Assembly: GCF_030053115.1 (NCBI RefSeq)
Contig: NZ_CP125619.1
Coordinates: forward strand, 1,489,001 to 1,553,000
Source: Pseudomonas svalbardensis
GTDB lineage: Bacteria > Pseudomonadota > Gammaproteobacteria > Pseudomonadales > Pseudomonadaceae
Direction: 5' to 3'
Length of the DNA: 64,000 nt
A program made the translations under genes and the position numbers. Shown here one piece after another: positions 10,216 through 17,662 of this stretch. Within the stretch, counting starts at the first letter, position 1, and each line of letters opens with the position of its first letter. The notes under the pieces were generated by a model that saw only the letters and a list, made by a program, of their open reading frames with translations, made no database searches and was not told the origin of the DNA.

Positions 10216-10377
10216 ATGAGCCAAGACGACAAACTGATCGACCTCAACGCCGAACGCGCCAAGCGGGTTCATGACCTTAATGAAAAGCGCCTGAACGAAG
10301 TACGCCAGGCGTTCGAGCACGCCATGCCGTTGGGTAAAGCGAAGAAAAAGCCGAAGAACAAACCGAAAAAGCGTTGA
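10216..10377 (+). CDS. Small conserved basic protein
   Basis: Read from the ATG at 10216 this is a 53-residue protein. The N-terminal half is helical and charged (LIDLNAERAKRVHDLNEKR) and the tail is lysine/proline-rich, ending in KNKPKKR. The frame continues upstream to 10153, but the extension lacks the charged, conserved look, so the shorter start is preferred. No strong ribosome site is visible. The lysine-rich tail suggests nucleic-acid or ribosome contact, which is inference only. Confidence 0.6.
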   Translation: MSQDDKLIDLNAERAKRVHDLNEKRLNEVRQAFEHAMPLGKAKKKPKNKPKKR

Positions 10378-10442
10378 AACACCCTGCATTGGTTGATGCA
10401 GGTCAGTTATTCCCCCTCCTTTACGCCCAGTCTCGGGCGACA

Positions 10443-10484
10443 TTGATCCCGGTCAATTTCTTCTCCTGCCTGATTGGTTAACTT
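10443..10484 (+). promoter_or_regulatory. Anr/FNR box with class II promoter
   Basis: TTGAT-CCCG-GTCAA at 10443-10456 is an exact match to the Anr/FNR half-site pair used by Pseudomonas Anr. A -10-like TAACTT at 10479-10484 puts a predicted start at about 10491. That centres the box at about -41.5, the standard class II position for activation under low oxygen. The CcoM-like gene starts 31 bp after that predicted start. Confidence 0.7.
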
Positions 10485-10521
10485 AGCCCCATCGCAACAA
10501 GGCAAGTGCAGGAGGCCAGTC

Positions 10522-10635
10522 ATGTTTTTCGACAACGTGGTGATCGCCGGAGTGCTGACAGTCGGCCTCATGGTTCTGTTTTTTGCAGGGTTTGGATATT
10601 TCATCTGGAAGGATTCGCATAAGCGCAAACCGTAG
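10522..10635 (+). CDS. ccoM: Small single-helix membrane protein, CcoM-like cbb3 oxidase subunit
   Basis: The product has 37 residues: a short MFFDNVV start, one membrane helix (about residues 8-28) and a basic tail WKDSHKRKP. The pattern resembles CcoM, the small extra subunit that stabilises the cbb3 cytochrome oxidase of P. stutzeri, as I recall it; no alignment was run. CAGGAGG at 10509-10515 lies seven bases before the ATG. The upstream Anr box fits a low-oxygen oxidase role. The cco structural genes are not in this window, so the subunit would act at a distance. A hairpin terminator follows directly, so the gene is monocistronic. Confidence 0.7.
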   Translation: MFFDNVVIAGVLTVGLMVLFFAGFGYFIWKDSHKRKP

Positions 10636-10670
10636 GTCTTTCTGGAAGCAATGAGCACGCAAGGCATTTT

Positions 10671-10696
10671 GGGCAACTTCGGTTGCCCTTTTTTTT
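10671..10696 (+). terminator. Rho-independent terminator after the CcoM-like gene
   Basis: A 7-bp stem GGGCAAC/GTTGCCC encloses a TTCG tetraloop and is followed by eight T residues. It ends the short transcript that begins at the Anr promoter. Confidence 0.9.
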
Positions 10697-10746
10697 TGCG
10701 TGCGATTTGCCTGAAGCGTGGGAACGATCTATTTTTCAGCAGTAAT

Positions 10747-10782
10747 AAAAAAGGCGCGAACCTCACGGAACGCGCCTTTTTT
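10747..10782 (-). terminator. Rho-independent terminator of the Pit transporter gene
   Basis: The arms AAAAAAGGCGCG (10747-10758) and CGCGCCTTTTTT (10771-10782) pair perfectly around a 12-base loop. On the minus strand this places a GC stem and T-run just after the pit stop codon at 10796. Confidence 0.88.
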
Positions 10783-10795
10783 GTGCGGCTATGTA

Positions 10796-12271
10796 TCAGC
10801 TGCCCAGTGCCTTCGACGCCAGCCAGAACAGGCCGGCCGACAGGGTCACTGTGGCTGGCAGGGTCAGGACCCAAGCCAGCAGGATGGTTCTGACGGTGCC
10901 GCCCTGCAGGCCGCTTTTGTTGGCAACCATGGTGCCAGCCACGCCTGATGACAGGACGTGGGTGGTGGAAACCGGCAGGCTGAAGATGTTGGCCATGCCG
11001 ATCAGGCTCGCGGTAGTGATCTGTGCCGACATGCCTTGGGAGTAAGTCATGCCCTGCTTGCCGATCTTCTCGCCGATGGTCAGAACCACGCGCTTCCAGC
11101 CCACCATGGTACCCAGGCCGAGGGCCAGGGCGACCGCCAGAATCACCCAGAACGGGGCGTATTCGGTGGTAGTGGTCAGGTCTTTACGCAGCTTGTTCAG
11201 GTCAGCCTTTTCACGGGCAGCGAGACCAGGAAGCTTGCTGACTTTCTTCGCCGTGTCGTCCAGGCAGAGCAGGTAGCGACGCACTTCGATGCGGCTTTCC
11301 GCCGGCAGCGAGTGGTAGTCGGCTACACCTTTAAGGGTGCCGAGCAGGGCGGTAATGGTCGGTTCGGTCTGTTGCGGGTTGCAACGGAATTTCTCCGGCA
11401 GATCACCTTCCACGCTTTTGCCCAGGGCCAGGAATTCACCCAGCGTATCGGCATTGCGCTTGTAGAACTGGCTCAGGTGCAGGGTCGCATCGCGAGTCCG
11501 TTCGATCTGGTAGGTTGTGCTGCCCAGGTCGAGTACGAACTGCGCCGGCACGATACCGATCAGCACCAGCATGATCAGGCCGATACCTTTCTGGCCATCG
11601 TTGGAGCCGTGCACGAAGCTCACGGCCATGGCCGAAATGACCAGCACCAGGCGGTTCCAGAACGGCGGGTGTTTCTTGTCGTCGATCTTGCGGCGCTGTT
11701 CCGGCGTCTTGTGCATCTTCGACAGTGGACGCCACCATTTAAGACCGATCAGTATCAGAGCCGCAACCAGGAAGCCCGCCATCGGCGAGAACACCAGGGA
11801 GGCACCGATATCGATCGCTTTCTGCCAGTTCACACCATCGGCCAACGGAATATCGTTGATCAACGCGTTGGCCAGACCAACACCGAGGATCGAACCGATC
11901 AGCGTGTGGGAGCTGGAAGCCGGGATACCGAAGTACCAGGTGCCCAGGTTCCAGGTGATGGCGGCGGCGAGCAGCGAGAACACCATGGCCAGCCCGTGAC
12001 CGGTGTTCACATTGATCAGCAGTTCTACCGGCAGCAGGTGAACGATGGCATACGCCACGCCAACACCGCCCAGCAGCACGCCGAGAAAGTTGAACACACC
12101 GGAAAAGAACACCGCCAGATGGGGCGGCATGGCTTTGGTGTAGATAACAGTGGCCACCGCGTTTGCGGTGTCATGAAAGCCGTTGATGAACTCGAAGGCG
12201 AGGACAAAGGCCAGGGCGAGCAAGAGGCTCACAAGCACCCAAGCATCTAGTCCGCTGAATAAATCGATCAT
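10796..12271 (-). CDS. pit: Low-affinity inorganic phosphate transporter (Pit family)
   Basis: From the ATG at 12271 the protein has 491 residues, the usual length for Pit permeases, which carry metal-phosphate with protons. The two family repeats are visible: an N-terminal GFHDTANAVAT with GIPASSSHTLIG, and a C-terminal VHGSNDGQKG with LPVSTTHVLSSG. A soluble loop of about 150 residues lies between the repeats. The frame extends 20 residues upstream to 12331, but the family normally starts at MIDLFSG, so the later start is preferred. No PhoB box is obvious upstream. Confidence 0.93.
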   Translation of the reverse strand: MIDLFSGLDAWVLVSLLLALAFVLAFEFINGFHDTANAVATVIYTKAMPPHLAVFFSGVFNFLGVLLGGVGVAYAIVHLLPVELLINVNTGHGLAMVFSLLAAAITWNLGTWYFGIPASSSHTLIGSILGVGLANALINDIPLADGVNWQKAIDIGASLVFSPMAGFLVAALILIGLKWWRPLSKMHKTPEQRRKIDDKKHPPFWNRLVLVISAMAVSFVHGSNDGQKGIGLIMLVLIGIVPAQFVLDLGSTTYQIERTRDATLHLSQFYKRNADTLGEFLALGKSVEGDLPEKFRCNPQQTEPTITALLGTLKGVADYHSLPAESRIEVRRYLLCLDDTAKKVSKLPGLAAREKADLNKLRKDLTTTTEYAPFWVILAVALALGLGTMVGWKRVVLTIGEKIGKQGMTYSQGMSAQITTASLIGMANIFSLPVSTTHVLSSGVAGTMVANKSGLQGGTVRTILLAWVLTLPATVTLSAGLFWLASKALGS

Positions 12272-12646
12272 GAAGGTTTTCTGACCCGGTCGTAAGGGGG
12301 CGCGATTATGCCAGAAAAGACTGCTAATCAATGCACTTGCTGCTCATCGGTAACATTCTTCAACGAATTAATTTGTGGCAGCAGCCAAAACCCCAGGTTT
12401 TTACTGGGTTTTGCAAGTCATTGAATTTCTTTGAAAAGGCCGCAGCCACAAGGCGTCCTCTCGTAGGAGCAAGAGGTTTGAACGCTTGTGTGAAATATCT
12501 GAAAAGAGGGCCAGACATGAGCCATTTGCCTCATCCGGTGGGTGAGGTGGCCGCTGCCCGCTCGTAGCGGGCGCGAAAGGCATCATCGATACATCCCGTT
12601 TTTAACGGGTGCAGACGCAGACCCTTGAAAGGATTCAGGCCGAGGC
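12272..12646. other. Intergenic region upstream of pit
   Basis: No gene is supported in these 375 bp. Small hairpins are visible: an imperfect one around AAAACCCC...GGGTTTT at 12388-12413, GCCCGCT-CGT-AGCGGGC near 12556-12572 and CCCGTT-TTT-AACGGG near 12596-12610. The last two lie downstream of the small minus-strand gene and could serve as its terminator, but neither has a clear T-run. Confidence 0.4.
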
Positions 12647-12847
12647 TTATGGCTCTTCGGCTTTGAGTTCCTTTTCCATTTTCTGCAATTCTTGAGTGAA
12701 AGCCTGATCCTGAACGGTGGCGCGTTTACGCCAGGGTTTGCGTTCCGGTTCGGGCTGAGCGGCGTAGGTGGTGACTTCCCCGCCGTAAACTTCCTTGTAA
12801 CGTTGTTCCTGGCGCTCAAGTTCCGCGCGCAGTTCGTCTTTCGTCAC
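12647..12847 (-). CDS. Small conserved charged protein
   Basis: The 66-residue reading uses a GTG start at 12847 (V-T-K-D-E-L-R). It has AGGTAG six bases upstream, which is better than the longer ATG frame reaching 12946. The product is almost entirely charged helix: [19 protein letters not shown], then RKPWRKR, then [15 protein letters not shown] know no function. Cytoplasmic location is inferred from the lack of a signal or membrane segment. Confidence 0.65.
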   Translation of the reverse strand: MTKDELRAELERQEQRYKEVYGGEVTTYAAQPEPERKPWRKRATVQDQAFTQELQKMEKELKAEEP

Positions 12848-13379
12848 AGTGCTACCTGATTGAGTTGAGATGAATTCTGGTGAAACGCGTGCATCAAATG
12901 TATTTGACCACGCTCGCCGAATGGACAAAGCCCGCAAAGGCATCATTTTTTACGGCGTTGCGATCAATTACTTCCATGTTGCAGGCGGCCACGACACCAG
13001 AGATAAACAGCTGACGCAGCATCAGTTTCCTGTTACAGCGAACGCCTTGGCTAAGCATATGAAATGAGTGTCAGGCGCTTGCTGCGGGTAACGGCGATGG
13101 AACATCGCGCTACCGGATGGCGGAATCGGCAATTAAAAACCGGTCACCACTGAATTTCATTATAGCGGTCGATTCGAAGAACACTATCGCCAAAGAGTTA
13201 AAAGTGGGTCTTGATGTGTGATTGTTTTGTTACTCGCAACTTTATACGGCTAACTAGGTCGTTCGGCGGCACGACGTTACAGTGATGTCTTTCTGACGCC
13301 ATTAAGTCGAACAAGTTAGGGCAATTACATCGACTCTTCTAGTCTGCGTCAGAGCCAGTGTAAAAACAGGTGCAAGCCC
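12848..13379. other. Long intergenic region before pcaR
   Basis: No convincing gene, tRNA or strong terminator is seen across about 530 bp. A 65-residue plus-strand frame at 12870-13067 overlaps the start of the small minus-strand gene and has no ribosome site. The stretch around 13100-13340 is more AT-rich than its neighbours. The PcaR box cluster begins at 13380. Confidence 0.4.
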
Positions 13380-13446
13380 GTTCAATAATCGGCTGGTCCT
13401 GGTGGGAGTCGATTGCGATTATCGGTCGACGGTTCGATAATCGAAC
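13380..13446 (+). promoter_or_regulatory. pcaR promoter with PcaR boxes
   Basis: GTTCGATAATCGAAC at 13432-13446 differs at one base from the P. putida PcaR box GTTCGATAATCGCAC. A second, inverted box lies at 13413-13427 (12 of 15 on the minus strand), with box centres 19 bp apart. A weaker third box, GTTCAATAATCGGCT, is at 13380-13394. A sigma70 promoter is embedded in the main pair: -35 TTGCGA (13413-13418), 17 bp, -10 GATAAT (13436-13441). PcaR bound here would cover both elements, consistent with autorepression. Confidence 0.75.
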
Positions 13447-13525
13447 AGTCTTGGCTGGCCGGGGTTGTGTGAGGGACCGGCTGCCGCTTGTAATAGCCGC
13501 TGATCCGCGTGGAAAAGGACCTTAT

Positions 13526-14368
13526 ATGAACGATCAAATGCGCAATTCCTTCGCTTCAGTGGCGCCGCCGATCGTTGCCTCGCCCGCCAAGCGGATCCAG
13601 GCACTGACCGGCGACCCGGATTTCATGACATCCCTGGCCCGTGGCCTGGCTGTGGTGCAAGCGTTCCAGGAGCGCAAACGTCACCTCACCATCGCTCAGA
13701 TCAGTCACCGCACGGAAATTCCCCGCGCCGCTGTGCGACGTTGCCTGCACACGCTGATCAAACTCGGTTACGCCACCACCGACGGCCGCACGTATTCGCT
13801 GCTGCCCAAAGTACTGACGCTTGGCCATGCCTATGTGTCCTCGACGCCGCTGGCGGTTTCCGCCCAGCCCTACCTGGACCGCATGAGCGAGCAACTTCAT
13901 GAAGCCTGCAACATGGCCACTCTGGAAGGCGATGACATCTTGTACATCGCTCGTTCGGCCACCACCCAGCGACTGATTTCGGTCGACCTGTCGGTGGGTG
14001 GACGTCTGCCAGCCTATTGCACCTCGATGGGTCGGATTCTTCTCGCTGCGCTGGACGATACGTCACTGCACGAGTACCTAGACCATGCAGAGCTGCAAGC
14101 CAAGACCAGCCGAACCTTGCACACCCCCGAGGCGTTGCTCGAATGCCTGCAAGAGGTGCGACAGCAAGGCTGGTGCATCGTCGATCAGGAACTGGAGCAG
14201 GGTCTTCGCTCGATTGCCGTTCCGGTGTACGACGCTTCCGGCCAAGTGGTCGCGGCGCTAAATGTCAGTACCCACGCTGGCCGAGTCAGCCGCAACGAGC
14301 TGGAACAACGTTTCCTGCCTGGCCTTCTGAGCGCGAGTCGCGACCTCAGCGCGCAACTCTTTGCGTAA
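13526..14368 (+). CDS. pcaR: IclR-family regulator PcaR of the beta-ketoadipate regulon
   Basis: The 280-residue protein starts at the ATG at 13526 (AAAGGA just upstream); the frame extends to 13370 but that part is promoter DNA. The N-terminal helix-turn-helix (about 50-95: LTIAQISHRTEIPRAAVRRC) is followed by the IclR effector domain, with GRILLAAL and QGWCIVDQELEQGLRS typical of PcaR/PobR/CatR. In P. putida PcaR activates the pca genes with beta-ketoadipate and represses its own gene. The adjacent pca cluster and the matching boxes support the assignment. Confidence 0.95.
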   Translation: MNDQMRNSFASVAPPIVASPAKRIQALTGDPDFMTSLARGLAVVQAFQERKRHLTIAQISHRTEIPRAAVRRCLHTLIKLGYATTDGRTYSLLPKVLTLGHAYVSSTPLAVSAQPYLDRMSEQLHEACNMATLEGDDILYIARSATTQRLISVDLSVGGRLPAYCTSMGRILLAALDDTSLHEYLDHAELQAKTSRTLHTPEALLECLQEVRQQGWCIVDQELEQGLRSIAVPVYDASGQVVAALNVSTHAGRVSRNELEQRFLPGLLSASRDLSAQLFA

Positions 14369-14384
14369 GCCATTTGCCTAAGCT

Positions 14385-14418
14385 GTTCGATAAACGCACA
14401 GACTCGCATTTATCGAAT
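14385..14418 (+). promoter_or_regulatory. pcaK promoter: paired PcaR boxes
   Basis: GTTCGATAAACGCAC at 14385-14399 matches the PcaR box at 14 of 15 positions. An inverted partner at 14404-14418 completes a near-perfect inverted repeat (arms TTCGATAAACGC and GCATTTATCGAA, 8-bp spacer). Box centres are 19 bp apart. The implied -35/-10 hexamers are poor, as expected for an activator-dependent promoter. Confidence 0.72.
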
Positions 14419-14509
14419 TGACGCTCTTTCCCCAAGATCACTAATGTCGCGGCAGCGCCAGCCTTGGCTGGCTCCTATCCGACTGCGTTCTTTGCGTGGA
14501 ATAAAAATA

Positions 14510-15856
14510 ATGAACCAGCCCCAGTCTGCTGTAGGAAACTGCCTCGACGTGCAGTCCTTCATCAATGCTCAACCCATTTCGCGCTACCAATGGCGAGTGG
14601 TGATCCTGTGTTTCCTGATTGTTTTCCTCGATGGCCTCGACACGGCGGCCATGGGTTTCATCGCGCCCGCCCTGTCTCAGGATTGGGGCATCGACCGCGC
14701 CAGTCTCGGCCCGGTGATGAGCGCGGCGTTGATCGGTATGGTCTTTGGCGCACTGGGTTCTGGCCCATTGGCTGACCGCTTCGGGCGAAAAATCGTACTG
14801 GTGGGCGCGGTGTTGTTGTTTGGCGCGTTCAGCCTGGCCTCGGCTTATAGCACCAACGTCGATCAGCTGCTGGTGCTGCGTTTCCTCACTGGCCTGGGCC
14901 TTGGCGCCGGCATGCCGAACGCCACGACGCTGCTGTCCGAATACACCCCGGAGCGCAAGAAATCCCTGCTGGTGACCAGCATGTTCTGCGGCTTCAACCT
15001 TGGCATGGCGGGCGGCGGTTTCATTTCCGCCAAACTGATCCCGGCGTTTGGCTGGCACAGTCTGCTGATGATCGGCGGGATTTTGCCGCTGATCCTCGCC
15101 GTCGTATTGCTGTTCTGGCTGCCGGAATCGGCGCGCTACCTCGTCGTCCGCAATCGCGGCACTGACAAAGTGCGCAAGACCCTGGCGCCCATCGATCCAA
15201 CCGTCGTCGCTCAGGCTTCCAGCTTCAGCGTGCCAGAACAGAAAACCGTGAAGGCCCGCAACGTATTCGCGGTGATCTTCTCCGGCACCTACAGCACTGG
15301 CACCTTGTTGCTGTGGCTGACCTACTTCATGGGGCTGGTGATCGTTTATCTGTTGACAAGTTGGCTGCCGACGCTGATGCGTGACAGTGGCGCGAGCATG
15401 GAGCAGTCGGCATTCATCGGCGCGTTGTTCCAGTTTGGCGGGGTATTGAGCGCGGTGGGCGTGGGCTGGGCGATGGACCGGTTCAATCCGCACAAGGTTA
15501 TCGGCATTTTCTATCTATTCGCCGGGGTGTTTGCCTACGCGGTAGGGCAGAGCCTGGGCAACATCACGCTATTGGCGACGTTGGTGCTGGTGGCCGGGAT
15601 GTGCGTCAACGGTGCGCAATCGGCGATGCCTTCCCTGGCGGCGCGGTTTTATCCGACGCAGGGGCGGGCGACCGGGGTGTCGTGGATGCTCGGGATTGGC
15701 CGCTTTGGCGCGATCCTTGGTGCGTGGATGGGCGCAACGTTACTGGGGCTGGGCTGGAATTTCGAGCAGGTACTGACAGCGCTGGTGATTCCAGCGGCAT
15801 TGGCGACCACGGCGGTGGTGATCAAGGGCATGGTCAGCCATGCGGATGCGACCTGA
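14510..15856 (+). CDS. pcaK: 4-hydroxybenzoate/protocatechuate transporter PcaK
   Basis: The 448-residue protein is an aromatic acid:H+ symporter of the MFS. TM1 carries the family motif FLIVFLDGLDTAAMGFIAPAL, whose aspartates are needed in P. putida PcaK. The TM2-3 loop GPLADRFGRKIV is motif A, and PESARYLV follows TM6. The start at 14510 has GGA about 9 bases upstream and overlaps the A-rich run AATAAAAA, a candidate Crc/Hfq motif. It lies 141 bp after pcaR behind its own PcaR box pair, and probably imports the substrate of the downstream enzymes. Confidence 0.95.
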   Translation: MNQPQSAVGNCLDVQSFINAQPISRYQWRVVILCFLIVFLDGLDTAAMGFIAPALSQDWGIDRASLGPVMSAALIGMVFGALGSGPLADRFGRKIVLVGAVLLFGAFSLASAYSTNVDQLLVLRFLTGLGLGAGMPNATTLLSEYTPERKKSLLVTSMFCGFNLGMAGGGFISAKLIPAFGWHSLLMIGGILPLILAVVLLFWLPESARYLVVRNRGTDKVRKTLAPIDPTVVAQASSFSVPEQKTVKARNVFAVIFSGTYSTGTLLLWLTYFMGLVIVYLLTSWLPTLMRDSGASMEQSAFIGALFQFGGVLSAVGVGWAMDRFNPHKVIGIFYLFAGVFAYAVGQSLGNITLLATLVLVAGMCVNGAQSAMPSLAARFYPTQGRATGVSWMLGIGRFGAILGAWMGATLLGLGWNFEQVLTALVIPAALATTAVVIKGMVSHADAT

Positions 15857-15890
15857 GGGCAGGTGATGATCGGTAGCGAGACAACAATCT

Positions 15891-15924
15891 GTTCGATAAA
15901 CGAACACTCAGTCGATTATCGGAT
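15891..15924 (+). promoter_or_regulatory. pcaIJF promoter: paired PcaR boxes
   Basis: GTTCGATAAACGAAC at 15891-15905 (13 of 15) is followed by an inverted box at 15910-15924 with core CGATTATCG. The centres are 19 bp apart. A weak -10 (GATTAT, 15914-15919) sits in the second box, and the position for -35 falls in the first with almost no match to TTGACA. This fits PcaR-dependent activation. Confidence 0.72.
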
Positions 15925-16025
15925 TGTTTGACGATTTTCAGGGGCTTACTCTTCAGTCATTCCGGCGCTGCGCATCGCGCCTTTTTCTTCCACTGTCGGT
16001 TCATAACAAAACGGGAGCCTGCCCC

Positions 16026-16883
16026 ATGGCTGAAATCCTTTCGCTGCACGACGCGGTGAAGCAATTCGTAAACGACGGCGATACGGTCGCGCTCGAAGGC
16101 TTCACTCACCTGATCCCTACGGCGGCGGGTCACGAAATCATTCGCCAGGGCAAGAAAGACCTGACCCTGGTGCGGATGACGCCTGACCTGATCTACGACC
16201 AGTTGATCGGCGCCGGTTGTGCTCGCAAGCTGATTTTCTCCTGGGGTGGTAACCCGGGCGTCGGTTCGCTGCATCGCTTGCGTGACGCCGTCGAGAAGCA
16301 GTGGCCACACGCGCTGGAAATCGAAGAACACAGCCACGCCGACCTGGCCAATGCCTACGTCGCTGGCGCTTCCGGCCTACCGTTCGCGGTGCTGCGTGCC
16401 TACGCCGGCTCCGACCTGCCGAAGGTCAACCCGCTGATCAAAACCGTCACCTGCCCATTCACCGGCGAAGTATTGGCGGCCGTGCCTTCGGTGCGACCGG
16501 ACATCACCGTGATTCACGCACAGAAAGCCGACCGCAAAGGCAACGTGTTGCTCTGGGGCATTCTCGGCGTGCAGAAAGAAGCCGCACTGGCCGCCAAGCG
16601 CTGCATCGTCACCGTCGAGGAAATCGTCGACGACCTCAATGCACCGATGAACTCCTGCGTTCTGCCGACCTGGGCCTTGAGCGCGGTCTGCCACGTTCCC
16701 GGTGGTGCGCATCCGTCCTACGCTCACGGCTACAACGAGCGTGATAACCGTTTCTACCAGGCCTGGGACCCGATTGCCCGCGACCGTGAAACCTTCACCG
16801 CGTGGATCAACGAGTACATCCACGGCTGCGCTGACTTCAGCGAGTTCCAGGCCAAACTGGCCGCTGCTTCGGAGGCCAAGTAA
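16026..16883 (+). CDS. pcaI: 3-oxoadipate CoA-transferase subunit A
   Basis: The 285-residue protein is the alpha subunit of the enzyme that moves CoA from succinyl-CoA to 3-oxoadipate, the penultimate pathway step. DGDTVALEGFTHLIPTAAGHE and the glycine-rich SWGGNPGVGS are typical family segments. The start at 16026 follows GGGAG; the upstream extension to 15924 is leader DNA. Its TAA overlaps the ATG of pcaJ, so the two are translationally coupled. An AACAAAAC run before the ribosome site is a near match to the Crc motif. Confidence 0.95.
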   Translation: MAEILSLHDAVKQFVNDGDTVALEGFTHLIPTAAGHEIIRQGKKDLTLVRMTPDLIYDQLIGAGCARKLIFSWGGNPGVGSLHRLRDAVEKQWPHALEIEEHSHADLANAYVAGASGLPFAVLRAYAGSDLPKVNPLIKTVTCPFTGEVLAAVPSVRPDITVIHAQKADRKGNVLLWGILGVQKEAALAAKRCIVTVEEIVDDLNAPMNSCVLPTWALSAVCHVPGGAHPSYAHGYNERDNRFYQAWDPIARDRETFTAWINEYIHGCADFSEFQAKLAAASEAK

Positions 16884-17662
16884 TGACTTACACCACCAAT
16901 GAAATGATGACCGTCGCCGCTGCCCGCCGTTTGAAAAACGGTTCGGTGTGCTTCGTCGGCATCGGCCTGCCGTCGAAAGCCGCCAACCTGGCGCGTCTGA
17001 CTTCCTCGCCGGATGTCGTCCTGATCTACGAATCGGGTCCGATCGGTGCCAAGCCGAGCGTACTGCCGCTGTCGATCGGTGACGGTGAACTGGCGGAAAC
17101 CGCCGACACCGTCGTCCCGACCGGTGAGATTTTTCGCTACTGGTTGCAGGGCGGGCGCATCGACGTCGGTTTCCTCGGTGCCGCGCAAGTCGACCGCTTC
17201 GGCAATATCAACACCACGGTCGTTGGCGATTACCACGCGCCGAAAGTCCGCCTGCCGGGTGCCGGCGGTGCGCCGGAGATCGCTGGCTCGGCCAAAAGCG
17301 TGCTGATCATCCTCAAGCAGTCGGCGCGTTCCTTTGTCGACAAACTCGACTTCATTACCTCGGTCGGCCATGGCGAGGGCGGTGATTCGCGCAAGCGTCT
17401 CGGCCTGCCGGGCGCCGGTCCGGTCGGCATCATTACTGATCTGTGCATCATGGAACCGGAAGCCAACACCCATGAATTCGTGGTCACCGCGCTGCACCCA
17501 GGCGTGACCCGTGAACAAGTGACCGCGGCTACCGGTTGGGCTGTTCGTTTTGCAGAAAATGTTGAAAACACAGCCGAGCCAACGGATGTCGAACTGAAGG
17601 CACTCAGGGATCTGGAAGCCCGCACTGCCGCGGCCCACGGCCAAGCACCCGGAGAAGCCTGA
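16883..17662 (+). CDS. pcaJ: 3-oxoadipate CoA-transferase subunit B
   Basis: The 259-residue beta subunit carries the catalytic glutamate in the family motif YESGPIG (Glu50) and the conserved segment DVGFLGAAQVDRFGN. It forms the CoA-transferase with PcaI. The start overlaps the pcaI stop and its own TGA overlaps the pcaF ATG, giving a tightly coupled pcaIJF unit. Confidence 0.95.
   Translation: MTYTTNEMMTVAAARRLKNGSVCFVGIGLPSKAANLARLTSSPDVVLIYESGPIGAKPSVLPLSIGDGELAETADTVVPTGEIFRYWLQGGRIDVGFLGAAQVDRFGNINTTVVGDYHAPKVRLPGAGGAPEIAGSAKSVLIILKQSARSFVDKLDFITSVGHGEGGDSRKRLGLPGAGPVGIITDLCIMEPEANTHEFVVTALHPGVTREQVTAATGWAVRFAENVENTAEPTDVELKALRDLEARTAAAHGQAPGEA

Noticed and set aside
10958..12250. Plus-strand frame of 430 residues opposite pit
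   Set aside because: Pit repeats are clear on the minus strand; the frame is an antisense shadow rich in His, Gln and Arg.
12870..13067. Possible 65-residue gene in the gap before pcaR
   Set aside because: It overlaps the start of the small minus-strand gene, lacks a ribosome site and resembles no family.
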